From positions 186,001 through 250,000 of the forward strand of contig NZ_SRLQ01000004.1 of assembly GCF_004745805.1 (NCBI RefSeq): a stretch of DNA of 64,000 nt, in the 5' to 3' direction. The position numbers and the translations under genes were made by a program. Shown piece by piece: positions 55,610 to 63,097 of this stretch. The first letter of the stretch is position 1. Every line of letters starts with the position of its first letter. The notes beneath the pieces are model-generated. The model worked only from the letters and a program-made list of their open reading frames with translations, was not told where the DNA came from and made no database searches. The stretch is from Mycolicibacterium sp. CH28. Its GTDB lineage: Bacteria > Actinomycetota > Actinomycetes > Mycobacteriales > Mycobacteriaceae.

Positions 55610-56383
55610 CTAAGCCGACTCGACCGCGAAGTCGTCCGACTCACGCTGGCCGGGGTGCGCCGCGAGGTAGTCGCGCAGCGCCTGGCGACCGCGGTGAATG
55701 CGGCTGCGCACGGTTCCCAGCTTGACGCCGAGCGTGGCACCGATCTCCTCGTAGGACAGACCTTCGATGTCGCACAGGACCACCGCGGCGCGGAACTCCG
55801 GGGCCAACGAATCCAGTGCGGCCTGCAAATCCGGCCCCAGCCGGGCGTCGTGGTAGATCTGCTCGGGGTTGGGACCTTCGGCGGGCACCCGGTCGTAGTC
55901 CTCGGGCAGCGACTCCATGCGGATGCGGCCACGACGACGGACCATGTCGAGAAACAGGTTCGTGGTGATGCGGTGCAGCCAGCCCTCGAAGGTGCCCGGC
56001 TGATAGTTCTGCACAGACCGGAACACCCGGATGAAGGTCTCCTGCGTCAGATCCTCGGCGTCCTGCTGATTACCCGACAGGCGGTAGGCCAACCGATACA
56101 CCCGGTCGGCGTGCTGACGCACCAGCTCGTCCCAGGACGGCATGGCCGTCCGGTCGCCAGTTGCATCGAACACCGCGGTGCCCTGCAACTCGTCGGACGG
56201 CTCAACCCACTCCGCGTCGCTCAACTGCTCGACGTGGGACATGTGGGCGGGGACCATCAGTGTGGTGGTCGTCGGATCCTCCTGGCTAATCTGCCCCGAC
56301 AGCTCAGTGCCGTCGACCGCATCGATGCTGACAACACGAGCGCCATCGGGCGTATTCCCCGACCAGCGTTCCCAGTGTTCCAT
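55610..56383 (-). CDS. sigE: ECF RNA polymerase sigma factor SigE
   Basis: 257 residues, the same length as Rv1221. A variable N-terminal arm of about 60 residues is followed by the conserved [47 protein letters not shown]. Region 2 contains [32 protein letters not shown]; region 4 holds [31 protein letters not shown]. It directs surface-stress transcription. ATG at 56383 (MEHWERW) is one of several possible starts; multiple SigE starts are known in M. tuberculosis. A perfect 18-bp inverted repeat lies 13 bp upstream, and an IS110 element begins within about 75 bp, so the native promoters may be displaced. Confidence 0.95.
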   Translation of the reverse strand: MEHWERWSGNTPDGARVVSIDAVDGTELSGQISQEDPTTTTLMVPAHMSHVEQLSDAEWVEPSDELQGTAVFDATGDRTAMPSWDELVRQHADRVYRLAYRLSGNQQDAEDLTQETFIRVFRSVQNYQPGTFEGWLHRITTNLFLDMVRRRGRIRMESLPEDYDRVPAEGPNPEQIYHDARLGPDLQAALDSLAPEFRAAVVLCDIEGLSYEEIGATLGVKLGTVRSRIHRGRQALRDYLAAHPGQRESDDFAVESA

Positions 56384-56396
56384 GCCAGTTACCGTT

Positions 56397-56414
56397 CCCC
56401 ACACCTGTGTGGGG
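56397..56414. promoter_or_regulatory. 18-bp inverted repeat in the sigE leader
   Basis: CCCCACAC-CT-GTGTGGGG is a perfect 8+8 inverted repeat with a 2-bp centre, 14-31 bp upstream of the sigE ATG. As DNA it is a good operator. As RNA a 2-nt loop would force opening of the central pairs, still leaving a stable GC stem that could hide the ribosome site. Function is inference. Confidence 0.5.
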
Positions 56415-56467
56415 GGCATGTGAGCAAACTGAGCTTCCTCTGAGAAATCCTAATCGTTTGTAGGGAT

Positions 56468-56684
56468 GGGTTCCGGCCGGTGGCCGGTCCCGTTTCTTGA
56501 AGGGTCTGCCGCCAGGTGATGCCTGGTTGGTCCCGGCGTACGACGTCTTACGAAAGAACGGCGCGCCTGGCGGCAACCCCTGTTCGATGGTGGTGGGATT
56601 CCGTTGCCCGAGCCCGCCGCAGGGTTGACTTCCCGATAGTTGTTCCCGAGCCCTGAGCTCTTCGACAGAACGAAGTCCTGCGGC
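56468..56684 (+). ncRNA. Candidate bridge RNA of the IS110 element
   Basis: Three consecutive stem-loops lie upstream of the transposase on its sense strand. SL1: GGG (56468-56470) and CCGGCC (56473-56478) pair with GGCCGG (56482-56487) and CCC (56489-56491). SL2: GGG (56502-56504) and TGCCGCCAGG (56507-56516) pair with CCTGGCGGCA (56566-56575) and CCC (56578-56580), enclosing 49 nt. SL3: GCCGCAG (56616-56622) and GACTTC (56627-56632) pair with GAAGTC (56672-56677) and CTGCGGC (56678-56684), enclosing 39 nt. A 5' stem-loop followed by two large-loop hairpins matches the published IS621 bridge RNA plan (target-binding, then donor-binding loop). Guide pairing is not demonstrated. Confidence 0.5.
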
Positions 56685-56767
56685 GTGCTGGAGTCACGGA
56701 CGGCTAGTGAGATGACGGACCTTGGAGTCCTGCGATTAGGGCGCCGCGTGAATCCACCGGTAACGGC

Positions 56768-58027
56768 ATGACCATCGAACGAAGGAGTGATGACACCTTG
56801 GGACTGTATTGCGGAATTGATTGGGCCACAGACCATCACGACGTCGCCATCATCGACAGCGACGGACATGTAGTGGCCCGCGGACGAGTCAGCAACGACG
56901 CGCCCGGTTTCTCCGCGTTGTTGACACTGCTGGCCGAAGCCGGCGACAGTGCCGCCGATCCGATCCCGGTCGGCATCGAAATCGACCACGGTCTGTGGAT
57001 GGCTGCGTTGCGGGAAACTGGCCGGGTGATCTATCCGATCAACCCGCTGGCCGCCTCGCGTTACCGAACGCGGTACTCGGTGTCGGGAGCCAAATCCGAT
57101 GCCACCGACGCGGTGCTGCTGGCCAACATCGTGCGCACCGACCCCGACGCGCACCGGCCACTGCCCGCCGACACCGAAGCAGCCCAGGCAATCCGAGTGC
57201 TGGCCCGGGCCCAGCAGGACGCCGTCTGGGCACGCCAGCAGGTCGGCAACCAAGTCCGTGACCTGCTCAAAGAGTTCTACCCCGCAGCGATCGTGGCCTT
57301 TGCCGACCTCGACGGCGGGTTGACCCGCCCCGACGCCCGCGCCATCCTGGCCGCCGCACCGACACCGGCGCAAGCAGCCAAGCTCACTCCGGCGCGACTG
57401 CGTCGACTGCTCACCAAAGCCGGCCGCAAACGCTACCTCGACCGCGACATCGCTCGACTGCGAGAGGTTTTCAGCGACACCTACCTGCGCCAGCCTGCGG
57501 CGGTGGAGAACGCGATGGGCATTCACCTGTCCGCGCTGCTGGGGCAATTCGAAGCGGCCTGCACCGCCGCCGACGCGCTCGCTGAGGCGGCGATCGCCCA
57601 TTTTGAGCGGCACCCGGACGCCGACATCATTACCAGCTTCCCCGGACTGGGCATGCTCACCGGTGCCCGGGTGCTCGCCGAAATCGGTGACGACCGCTCC
57701 CGGTTCACCCAAGCCCGCGGACTCAAAGCGTTCGCCGGGTCGGCGCCCATCACTCGCGCCAGCGGAAAGAAAACCGTTGTCCTGCACCGCCACATCAAGA
57801 ACCGCAGACTCGCCGCTGTGGGCCCGATCTGGGCCCTGGCATCGCTGCGCGCCTCGCCCGGAGCCCGCCGCCATTTCGACACCCGCCGCGCAGCTGGAGA
57901 CTGGAACCACCAAGCCCAACGACACCTGTTCAACAAGTTCCTCGGTCAACTCCATCACTGCCTCCACACCAGCCAGCACTACGACGAACACGTTGCGTTC
58001 CCACCTCCTCTCCAACTCGCGGCTTGA
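56768..58027 (+). CDS. IS110-family transposase (DEDD recombinase)
   Basis: 419 residues. The N-terminal RuvC-like DEDD domain contains YCGIDWATDHHDVAII (first Asp about residue 18), VGIEIDHGLW (Glu) and GAKSDATDAVLLANIV (two Asp). A helical middle leads into the Transposase_20 domain: ITSFPGLGMLTGARVLAEIGDDRSRF, LKAFAGSAPITRASGKK with the conserved Ser. All catalytic residues appear present and the frame is intact, so it could be active. ATG at 56768 has no ribosome site, while TTG at 56798 has AAGGAG 10 nt upstream, so the true start may be ten codons later. The enzyme would use a bridge RNA for recombination. Confidence 0.92.
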   Translation: MTIERRSDDTLGLYCGIDWATDHHDVAIIDSDGHVVARGRVSNDAPGFSALLTLLAEAGDSAADPIPVGIEIDHGLWMAALRETGRVIYPINPLAASRYRTRYSVSGAKSDATDAVLLANIVRTDPDAHRPLPADTEAAQAIRVLARAQQDAVWARQQVGNQVRDLLKEFYPAAIVAFADLDGGLTRPDARAILAAAPTPAQAAKLTPARLRRLLTKAGRKRYLDRDIARLREVFSDTYLRQPAAVENAMGIHLSALLGQFEAACTAADALAEAAIAHFERHPDADIITSFPGLGMLTGARVLAEIGDDRSRFTQARGLKAFAGSAPITRASGKKTVVLHRHIKNRRLAAVGPIWALASLRASPGARRHFDTRRAAGDWNHQAQRHLFNKFLGQLHHCLHTSQHYDEHVAFPPPLQLAA

Positions 58028-58073
58028 CTCTTAACTCCGTGAGATGTCTTTCGTCGAAGTGGGGTCGGAGGAA

Positions 58074-58868
58074 TCAGAGGAAGATGCCGCGGGTGAGTCC
58101 GCCATCGATACCCAGCGACTCGCCGGTGATGCCGCCCGCGGCCGGTCCGGCGAAGAAGGCCACCGTGTCGGCGACCTCGGCGGCGGTGAGTATCCGGCGG
58201 ATCGGGGTGCGGTCTATGAAGTCCTGCTCGACCTGTTCGGCCGTGACACCCTGGGCGGCAGCGTTCTTGGCGTACAGCTCGTGGATGTGCTCGGTCTCCA
58301 CAACGCCCGGGTGCACGGTGTTGACGGTGATGCCATCGGGACCGAGCTGATCCGACAGTGCCTTCGTCATGTGTACGACGGCCAGGTTTCGCATGCCCGA
58401 CAGGGCGTGACTGGATCGCCCAGTGAGCCCGCCGATGTTCACAATTCGGCCGTAATGGTGCTCGCGCATATGGGGCGCGACGGCCTTGATGCAGCGGAAG
58501 TACCCGACGACCTTGGTGTTCAGGTCGGCCAACAACGCCTCCGGGTCCGCCAGGGCGATGTCGTTGCGGACCAGACCCGCTGGTGCCGCAGCTCCGTTGA
58601 CGAGGATGCTGAGCCGCCCAACGCTGGCGGCGGCGTCGGCCATCGCCTCGACACTGGAGGTATCGGTGGTATCGGCGACGACGGGCACGATCCGTGCCCC
58701 GGTCTCGGCGGCGAGCTCGTCGGCCGCCTCCTGCAGGATCGGGAGCCGGCGGGCGGCGATGACGACGGTCGCCCCACGCAAGGCCAGCGTGCGCGCGACG
58801 GCCTTGCCGATGCCGAGACCGCCCCCGGTGACGATCGCGACCTGGTCTTTCAATTCCGTTGTTCTCAT
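58074..58868 (-). CDS. SDR-family protein with atypical active site
   Basis: 264 residues with a Rossmann fold: TGGGLGIG cofactor motif (about residues 15-22), VAARRLP after beta-2, VNGAAAP in place of NNAG, and a C-terminal GESLGIDGGLTRGIFL. Where classical SDRs have S-x12-YxxxK, this reads NIGGLTGRSSHALSG, then RNLAVVHMTKAL: the Lys is present but the Tyr position holds Val. It may therefore have altered chemistry or be non-catalytic. ATG overlaps the stop of the ALDH gene (ATGA, 58865-58868), making it the last gene of the decarboxylase-ALDH-SDR operon. Confidence 0.85.
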   Translation of the reverse strand: MRTTELKDQVAIVTGGGLGIGKAVARTLALRGATVVIAARRLPILQEAADELAAETGARIVPVVADTTDTSSVEAMADAAASVGRLSILVNGAAAPAGLVRNDIALADPEALLADLNTKVVGYFRCIKAVAPHMREHHYGRIVNIGGLTGRSSHALSGMRNLAVVHMTKALSDQLGPDGITVNTVHPGVVETEHIHELYAKNAAAQGVTAEQVEQDFIDRTPIRRILTAAEVADTVAFFAGPAAGGITGESLGIDGGLTRGIFL

Positions 58869-60385
58869 GTGAGATTCACCCATACGCTTTTGATTTCCGT
58901 GTACTCCTCCAGCACGCCGCGACCCATCTCTCGGCCCCAGCCGGACTGTTTGTACCCACCGAATGGAGATGCTGGATCGGTCAGGTTGTAGCAGTTGATC
59001 CACACCGTGCCCGCCTTCACCGCAGCGGCGATGCGGTGTGCGGCGGTGATGTCGTTGGTCCAGATGCCGGCCGCCAGCCCATACGGCGAGTCGTTGGCCT
59101 TGTCGATCAGCTCGTCGACATCTCGCCATGGCATCGCCACCAACACGGGCCCGAAGATCTCCTCCTGTACCACCCGCATTGCCTGTGTGGTCTCGGCAAG
59201 CACTGTGGGAGAGAGGAAATATCCGCCGCGATACTTCTCGTCGAGATTGGCGGGGGTGTCCCCACCAGCGGCCACCCTGGCGCCTTGGGCAACGCCGGAC
59301 TGCACATACCCGGTGACCGTCTCGAGTTGTCGTGCTGATACCAGCGGACCCATCTGGGTGGCGGGGTCCTGCCCGGGCCCTACCACGATCTCCTGAGCCC
59401 TGGCGATGAGCGCCGACATCACGTCGTCGTATATGTCGGCGTGGACGTATAGCCGCGATCCCGCGGTGCAGGTTTGGCCTTGGTTGAAGAAGATGCCCTC
59501 GGCTGCCGCGGCGGCCACCGCCACCGGATCGGCGTCGGCCAGCACGATGTGCGGGGACTTGCCACCGAGCTCCAGGGAGACCTTCTTCATGTTCCCGGTG
59601 GCTGCGGTGGTGATACGCCGGCCCACTTCGGTGGATCCGGTGAAGGCCACTTTGTCGACGCCGGGGTGTTCGGCGATTGCCGCGCCCACGACGGTTCCGA
59701 TTCCGGTCACTACGTTGACCACGCCGGGCGGGAACCCGGCCTCGGCGATGAGCTCGGCCAGCCGCAGGGTGGACAGCGAGGTCTCCTCGGCCGGCTTGAG
59801 CACCACAGTGTTTCCGGTAGCCAGTGCCGGTGCGAGCTTCCACGACGCCATCGACATGGGGAAGTTCCAGGGCACGATGGCGCCGACGACACCGATGGGC
59901 TCGTGCACGGTGTAGTTGAGAATGCGCATCCCGTTGCGGGGCGACAGGGGAATGGTCGAGCCCTCGAACTTGCTGGGCCAGCCGGCGAAGTAGCGGAAGA
60001 GCTTTGTCGTCGTCCCGGCATCGACCGCGCGGGCGACCGAGAGGGGTTTGCCGTTATCCAGGGATTCGATGTAGGCCAGCTCGTCGGCATGTGTCGCCAC
60101 CAATTCGGCAAGCCGGTGCAGGAGTTCGCCGCGTTCCAAAGGGGTGATGTCGCGCCAGACCGGGTCGGATAATGCGCGGCGTGCGGCCGCCACCGCGGCG
60201 TCGACGTCGGCACGGGTACCCGCGGCGATGGTGCTCAGTGGCTGCCCCGTGGCGGGGTTGTACGTGACCAGTCGCTCGCCGGATTCGCCTGCACGCCAGC
60301 CGCCGTCGATGAAGAGGCCGTGTTCACGCGAGATGAAGTCAGCGACCGCAGGCGGTGTCGACGGGGGCAGCACCACGGCGCTCAC
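58865..60385 (-). CDS. Aldehyde dehydrogenase (operon copy)
   Basis: 506-residue NAD(P)-dependent aldehyde dehydrogenase. Motifs: GVVGAIVPWNFPMSMASWKLAPALATGNTVVLKPAE (Asn and Lys of the cofactor site), FTGSTEVGRRI, LELGGKSPHIV (general-base Glu), and NQGQTCTAGSR with the catalytic Cys (about residue 310); the C-terminus has FGGYKQSGWGREMG. The GTG start overlaps the decarboxylase stop (GTGA, 60382-60385), so it probably oxidises the aldehyde made by that enzyme. Aromatic (benzaldehyde-like) substrates are plausible by analogy with mandelate pathways, not shown. Confidence 0.9.
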   Translation of the reverse strand: MSAVVLPPSTPPAVADFISREHGLFIDGGWRAGESGERLVTYNPATGQPLSTIAAGTRADVDAAVAAARRALSDPVWRDITPLERGELLHRLAELVATHADELAYIESLDNGKPLSVARAVDAGTTTKLFRYFAGWPSKFEGSTIPLSPRNGMRILNYTVHEPIGVVGAIVPWNFPMSMASWKLAPALATGNTVVLKPAEETSLSTLRLAELIAEAGFPPGVVNVVTGIGTVVGAAIAEHPGVDKVAFTGSTEVGRRITTAATGNMKKVSLELGGKSPHIVLADADPVAVAAAAAEGIFFNQGQTCTAGSRLYVHADIYDDVMSALIARAQEIVVGPGQDPATQMGPLVSARQLETVTGYVQSGVAQGARVAAGGDTPANLDEKYRGGYFLSPTVLAETTQAMRVVQEEIFGPVLVAMPWRDVDELIDKANDSPYGLAAGIWTNDITAAHRIAAAVKAGTVWINCYNLTDPASPFGGYKQSGWGREMGRGVLEEYTEIKSVWVNLT

Positions 60386-61935
60386 AGCGCCATCTCGATC
60401 AGTTGGGGTCCGCCCGCGGCAATGGCGCCGCGCAGGGCCGAGGTCAAGGCGCCGACTCGATCGACGCGGCGTGCCGGAACTCCGAAACCGGTGGCGAGCG
60501 CAACCCAATCGATCTGCGGTTCGGCGAGGCTGGTCAGTGCGGTCGCTTGCGGCCCGAACGCGGCGTTGCCGTGCCGCGCCAACTCGGTGCGCAACACGTT
60601 GTAGGTGTGGTTGGCCGCGATGAGGACGATGACATCGGTGCATTCGCGGGCCATCGTCCACAGGGCCTGGGCCGTGTACAGACCGCTACCGTCGGATTGC
60701 AGCGCGATCACTTGACGCTCGGGTGCGGCGATGGCCGCTCCGAGTGCGGCGGGGAGCCCCTGGCCGATCGCGCCACCGGTGTTGGTCAGCACGGTGTGGG
60801 CCGGTGCTCCGGCCGAGGCCGTATAGAACGGATAGCCACAGGTACCTCCCTCGATGGAGACGACCGCGTTCTCGGGCAGGCATGCCGCGACGGTGATCGC
60901 GACGGTGGACCCGGTCAGCGGCTCGTCGTCGGCGGGGACCTGGGGTCGCGCGATCGTCCGATGAGGTGCCGCACTGCCGACCAACTCGGCGAGTGCACAC
61001 AGTGCGGTCTCGGCGTCGCCGTGGGGACTCGCGAGTTCGACGACGGCGTGTGCGGGCGCGAGCTCGCTGGGGATGCCGGTGTAGCCGAAGTAGGCGATGG
61101 GCTTGTCGGCGCCTGCGACGACGACGACGTCGGCCTCCTTCAGTGCCGCAACGGCGTTCTCGGGAAAGTAGGGCAACCGGTCGATGTCGGGCAACCCGCC
61201 GCCGCGTTCGGCGCGGGCAGGAAACGTCTCGCAGAACAGCGTGGCCTGTGTTCCTGCCGAAATACGTTCCGCTGCAGCCTGTCCCGCGCGGGTGAGCGCG
61301 TTACCGCCGAGCAGTAGCACCGACCGTGGGCCGGCGGCGCGCAACCGGTTGGCGACCTCGCGGATGTCCTCGGCGGGAATCGGAACATATCTGTCGACGC
61401 GTTCGGCGGGCATCGGGGGTGCGATGGTCGACTCCTGCTGGTGATCGGCAGGCACGACGATGGTCGTGATCCCGCCAGTGCGGCAGGTCTGTTCTATTGC
61501 CGCACCGGTGATTTGGTCGATCCCGTCGGCGTCGACTGTGGTGTGGACTGTGCCGACGGTTCCGGCGAGGGCAGCGATGTCGGAGGTCAGCGGGGCGTCG
61601 TAGGGCAGGTGCCAGCTGGCGTGGTCCCCCACCACGTTCACCAGGGGAGTGTGGGCACGTCGCGCGTTGTGCAGGTTCGCCAAGCCGTTGGCCAATCCGG
61701 GTCCCAGATGCAGCAGCGTCATAGCGGGCCGCCCGCTGATCCGGGCGTATCCGTCGGCGGCACCGGTGCACACGTTCTCGTGTAAGCCCAGTACGGCGCG
61801 AATGCCGGGAACCTCGTCTAGCGCGGCGACCAAGGGCATTTCGGTGGTGCCGGGGTTGGCAAAGCAGACTTCGACACCGTGTCGTACGGCGGCTCGGACC
61901 AGAGCCTGGGCGCCGGTCGTCGTGGAGGCGGTCAC
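60382..61935 (-). CDS. ThDP-dependent 2-keto acid decarboxylase, benzoylformate decarboxylase/acetolactate synthase-like
   Basis: 517 residues of the thiamine-diphosphate enzyme superfamily. The cofactor-activating Glu is in LGLHENVCTGAADGYAR (about residue 53), NPGTTEMPL corresponds to the substrate-loop Ser region of benzoylformate decarboxylase (Thr here), and LLHLGPG aligns with its active His. The metal/ThDP motif is SDGSGLYTAQALWTMAREC then ANHTYN, with Ser instead of the usual first Gly of GDG. Neighbouring ALDH genes favour a decarboxylase giving an aldehyde over acetolactate synthesis. GTG at 61935 follows AAAGGGA. A palindrome shared with the other two promoters of the locus overlaps its ribosome-site region. 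Confidence 0.8.
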   Translation of the reverse strand: MTASTTTGAQALVRAAVRHGVEVCFANPGTTEMPLVAALDEVPGIRAVLGLHENVCTGAADGYARISGRPAMTLLHLGPGLANGLANLHNARRAHTPLVNVVGDHASWHLPYDAPLTSDIAALAGTVGTVHTTVDADGIDQITGAAIEQTCRTGGITTIVVPADHQQESTIAPPMPAERVDRYVPIPAEDIREVANRLRAAGPRSVLLLGGNALTRAGQAAAERISAGTQATLFCETFPARAERGGGLPDIDRLPYFPENAVAALKEADVVVVAGADKPIAYFGYTGIPSELAPAHAVVELASPHGDAETALCALAELVGSAAPHRTIARPQVPADDEPLTGSTVAITVAACLPENAVVSIEGGTCGYPFYTASAGAPAHTVLTNTGGAIGQGLPAALGAAIAAPERQVIALQSDGSGLYTAQALWTMARECTDVIVLIAANHTYNVLRTELARHGNAAFGPQATALTSLAEPQIDWVALATGFGVPARRVDRVGALTSALRGAIAAGGPQLIEMAL

Positions 61936-61942
61936 GAGTCCC

Positions 61943-61957
61943 TTTCGATAATCGAAC
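61943..61957. promoter_or_regulatory. Shared 15-bp palindrome, site 1 (decarboxylase operon)
   Basis: On the minus strand this reads GTTCGATTATCGAAA, with TTCGAT-T-ATCGAA a perfect 13-bp palindrome, only 8 bp upstream of the decarboxylase start codon, so binding would block initiation. A weaker related palindrome (ACGA-ATA-TCGT, 61965-61975) lies next to it. See the two sister sites at 62953 and 63063. Confidence 0.65.
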
Positions 61958-62102
61958 GCAGTGAACGAATATCGTCAAGGGTAGCGGATGTGCGGGCGCC
62001 ACGAAACCCCCGCCGAGAAAGCGGTGGTGGCGTGTGGTTGTCGCCGGAAGCGTCCGCGCGGTCGCGCTGCCGTGCGCGTCGGCGAGAGCTGGAGCTAGCG
62101 CC

Positions 62103-62855
62103 CTACGGCGCGTCGATGGCCGGACCTACGTCGCCGAGCAGCCGGCGCGTCGCGTCCGCGGCGGCGGCGGTCACGGCCTCGGTGATTTCATCGGGGATGT
62201 CTGCCTCGTCGTCGCCGAGGCGCACGATGCCGACGCTGGCGGTGGCCCAGTCGGATGTGGTAATCGGTGCGGCTATCCCCGCGGCGCCGGCCTGTAAGGC
62301 TCCGATGCTGACGGCGTATCCCCGTTGCCTGGCAAGGCGTACCGGCGCGGTGTCCGCCGGGGTGGGGGGGCGGCCGGCGAGAATGGCGAGTCCGTCCGCG
62401 CCCTGAGTCAGCGGATGGCGGGCGCCCTGTCGGATCGCCAGATGTAGCGTGCTCTCGGCGGGTTCTACGGTGAGCAGGATCAGTGCCTGATCTCCATCGG
62501 CGATGCTCAGCAGCGCCGTGCTGTTCGTCGCTTCGGTGAGACGACGCAGGATGGGAAGCGCGGTGACCTGCAGCTGCGGTCGCAGCCGGCTGGCCAGTTC
62601 GGCGATGCCCATCCCGAGCACATAGCGGTTATCGATCCGTCCGACCAACCGATGTAGCTCCAGTGTGCGTAACAATCGGTAGACGACCGCGCGTGCCGTC
62701 GCAAGCTCCTGCGCCAGATCGGCCGCCGTCAGCCCGTCGGTGTTCTTCGCCAGCAACGAGAGTACGGTCAAGCCCCGGTCCAGGGTTTGTGATGTCTCCC
62801 CGGTCGCCGCATCTTTCGTGGAAATGGCTTTGCCCCTTGGTTGTTTGGTGGTCAC
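62103..62855 (-). CDS. IclR-family regulator of the ThDP/ALDH locus
   Basis: 250 residues. An N-terminal winged HTH (LDRGLTVLSLLAKNTDGLTAADLAQEL, TARAVVYRLLRTLELHRLVGRID, about residues 26-75) and a C-terminal effector domain (ALLSIADGDQALILLTVEP, GADGLAILAGRPP, GIAAPITTSDWATASVGIVRLG). GTG at 62855 is the start. It lies between the decarboxylase operon (same strand, 167-bp gap) and the divergent second ALDH. The same palindrome in front of all three transcription units suggests this protein controls them and itself. Effector unknown; probably an aromatic or keto acid. Confidence 0.87.
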   Translation of the reverse strand: MTTKQPRGKAISTKDAATGETSQTLDRGLTVLSLLAKNTDGLTAADLAQELATARAVVYRLLRTLELHRLVGRIDNRYVLGMGIAELASRLRPQLQVTALPILRRLTEATNSTALLSIADGDQALILLTVEPAESTLHLAIRQGARHPLTQGADGLAILAGRPPTPADTAPVRLARQRGYAVSIGALQAGAAGIAAPITTSDWATASVGIVRLGDDEADIPDEITEAVTAAAADATRRLLGDVGPAIDAP

Positions 62856-62952
62856 AGTCCCTCGCTCGGTCGGGTCGTCCTCGGGTCGCTGAATGCCGGG
62901 CAGCTCGTGTTCGCATGTGCGGGAGTCCGAGCCACGTTCCTGCCAATTTACT

Positions 62953-62967
62953 GTCCGGTTATCGGAC
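62953..62967. promoter_or_regulatory. Shared 15-bp palindrome, site 2 (iclR upstream)
   Basis: GTCCGGTTATCGGAC matches GTTCGATTATCGAAC at 12 of 15 positions. Its differences at positions 3 and 13 are compensatory, preserving dyad symmetry, which is the mark of a protein-binding palindrome. It lies about 100 bp upstream of the iclR start and could also serve the divergent ALDH gene. Confidence 0.6.
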
Positions 62968-63062
62968 GCCGCACACGAGGATCGGACGGAGCGAATCCGG
63001 CATGGTGCCGACGGATTCGTGATCGGTCGCCGCGGTTGACGCCGGCAACGCCGTTGGTTATC

Positions 63063-63077
63063 GTTCGATTATCGACC
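63063..63077. promoter_or_regulatory. Shared 15-bp palindrome, site 3 (second ALDH promoter)
   Basis: GTTCGATTATCGACC differs from GTTCGATTATCGAAC at a single position and lies 21 bp upstream of the ALDH start codon, where a bound regulator would cover the promoter or the start of the transcript. Confidence 0.65.
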
Positions 63078-63082
63078 GAGGG

Positions 63083-63097
63083 AGACGGTAATCGAAC
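63083..63097. promoter_or_regulatory. Half-site of the shared palindrome at the second ALDH start
   Basis: The minus strand reads GTTCGATTA just before the ATG, reproducing one complete arm and the centre of the shared motif but not the second arm. Spaced 20 bp (about two helical turns) from site 3, it may allow cooperative binding. Confidence 0.4.

Larger units (their letters stand above)
56455..58060 (+). mobile_element. IS110-family insertion sequence (ends approximate)
   Basis: A single transposase gene (56768-58027) preceded by ~300 bp of structured non-coding DNA and followed by only ~46 bp before the next gene. A long left non-coding end with the ORF near the right end is the layout of the IS110 group; the IS1111 group has it on the right. 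IS110 elements lack clear terminal inverted repeats, and none was found, so the borders are estimates: the left lies between 56415 and 56467, the right between 58028 and 58073. It separates sigE from the catabolic locus. Confidence 0.8.

Noticed and set aside
56450..58015. A 521-codon open frame on the minus strand opposite the IS110 transposase
   Set aside because: Its translation is Arg/Gly/Val-rich with no family features and mirrors the transposase codon pattern; the plus strand carries all DEDD motifs.
58048..58059. Seven-base complementarities between the IS110 leader loops (ACGAAAG, CTTCGAC) and the right flank
   Set aside because: Matches this short are expected by chance in loops of 40-50 nt, and their order relative to the element edge is the reverse of that expected for target and donor guides.
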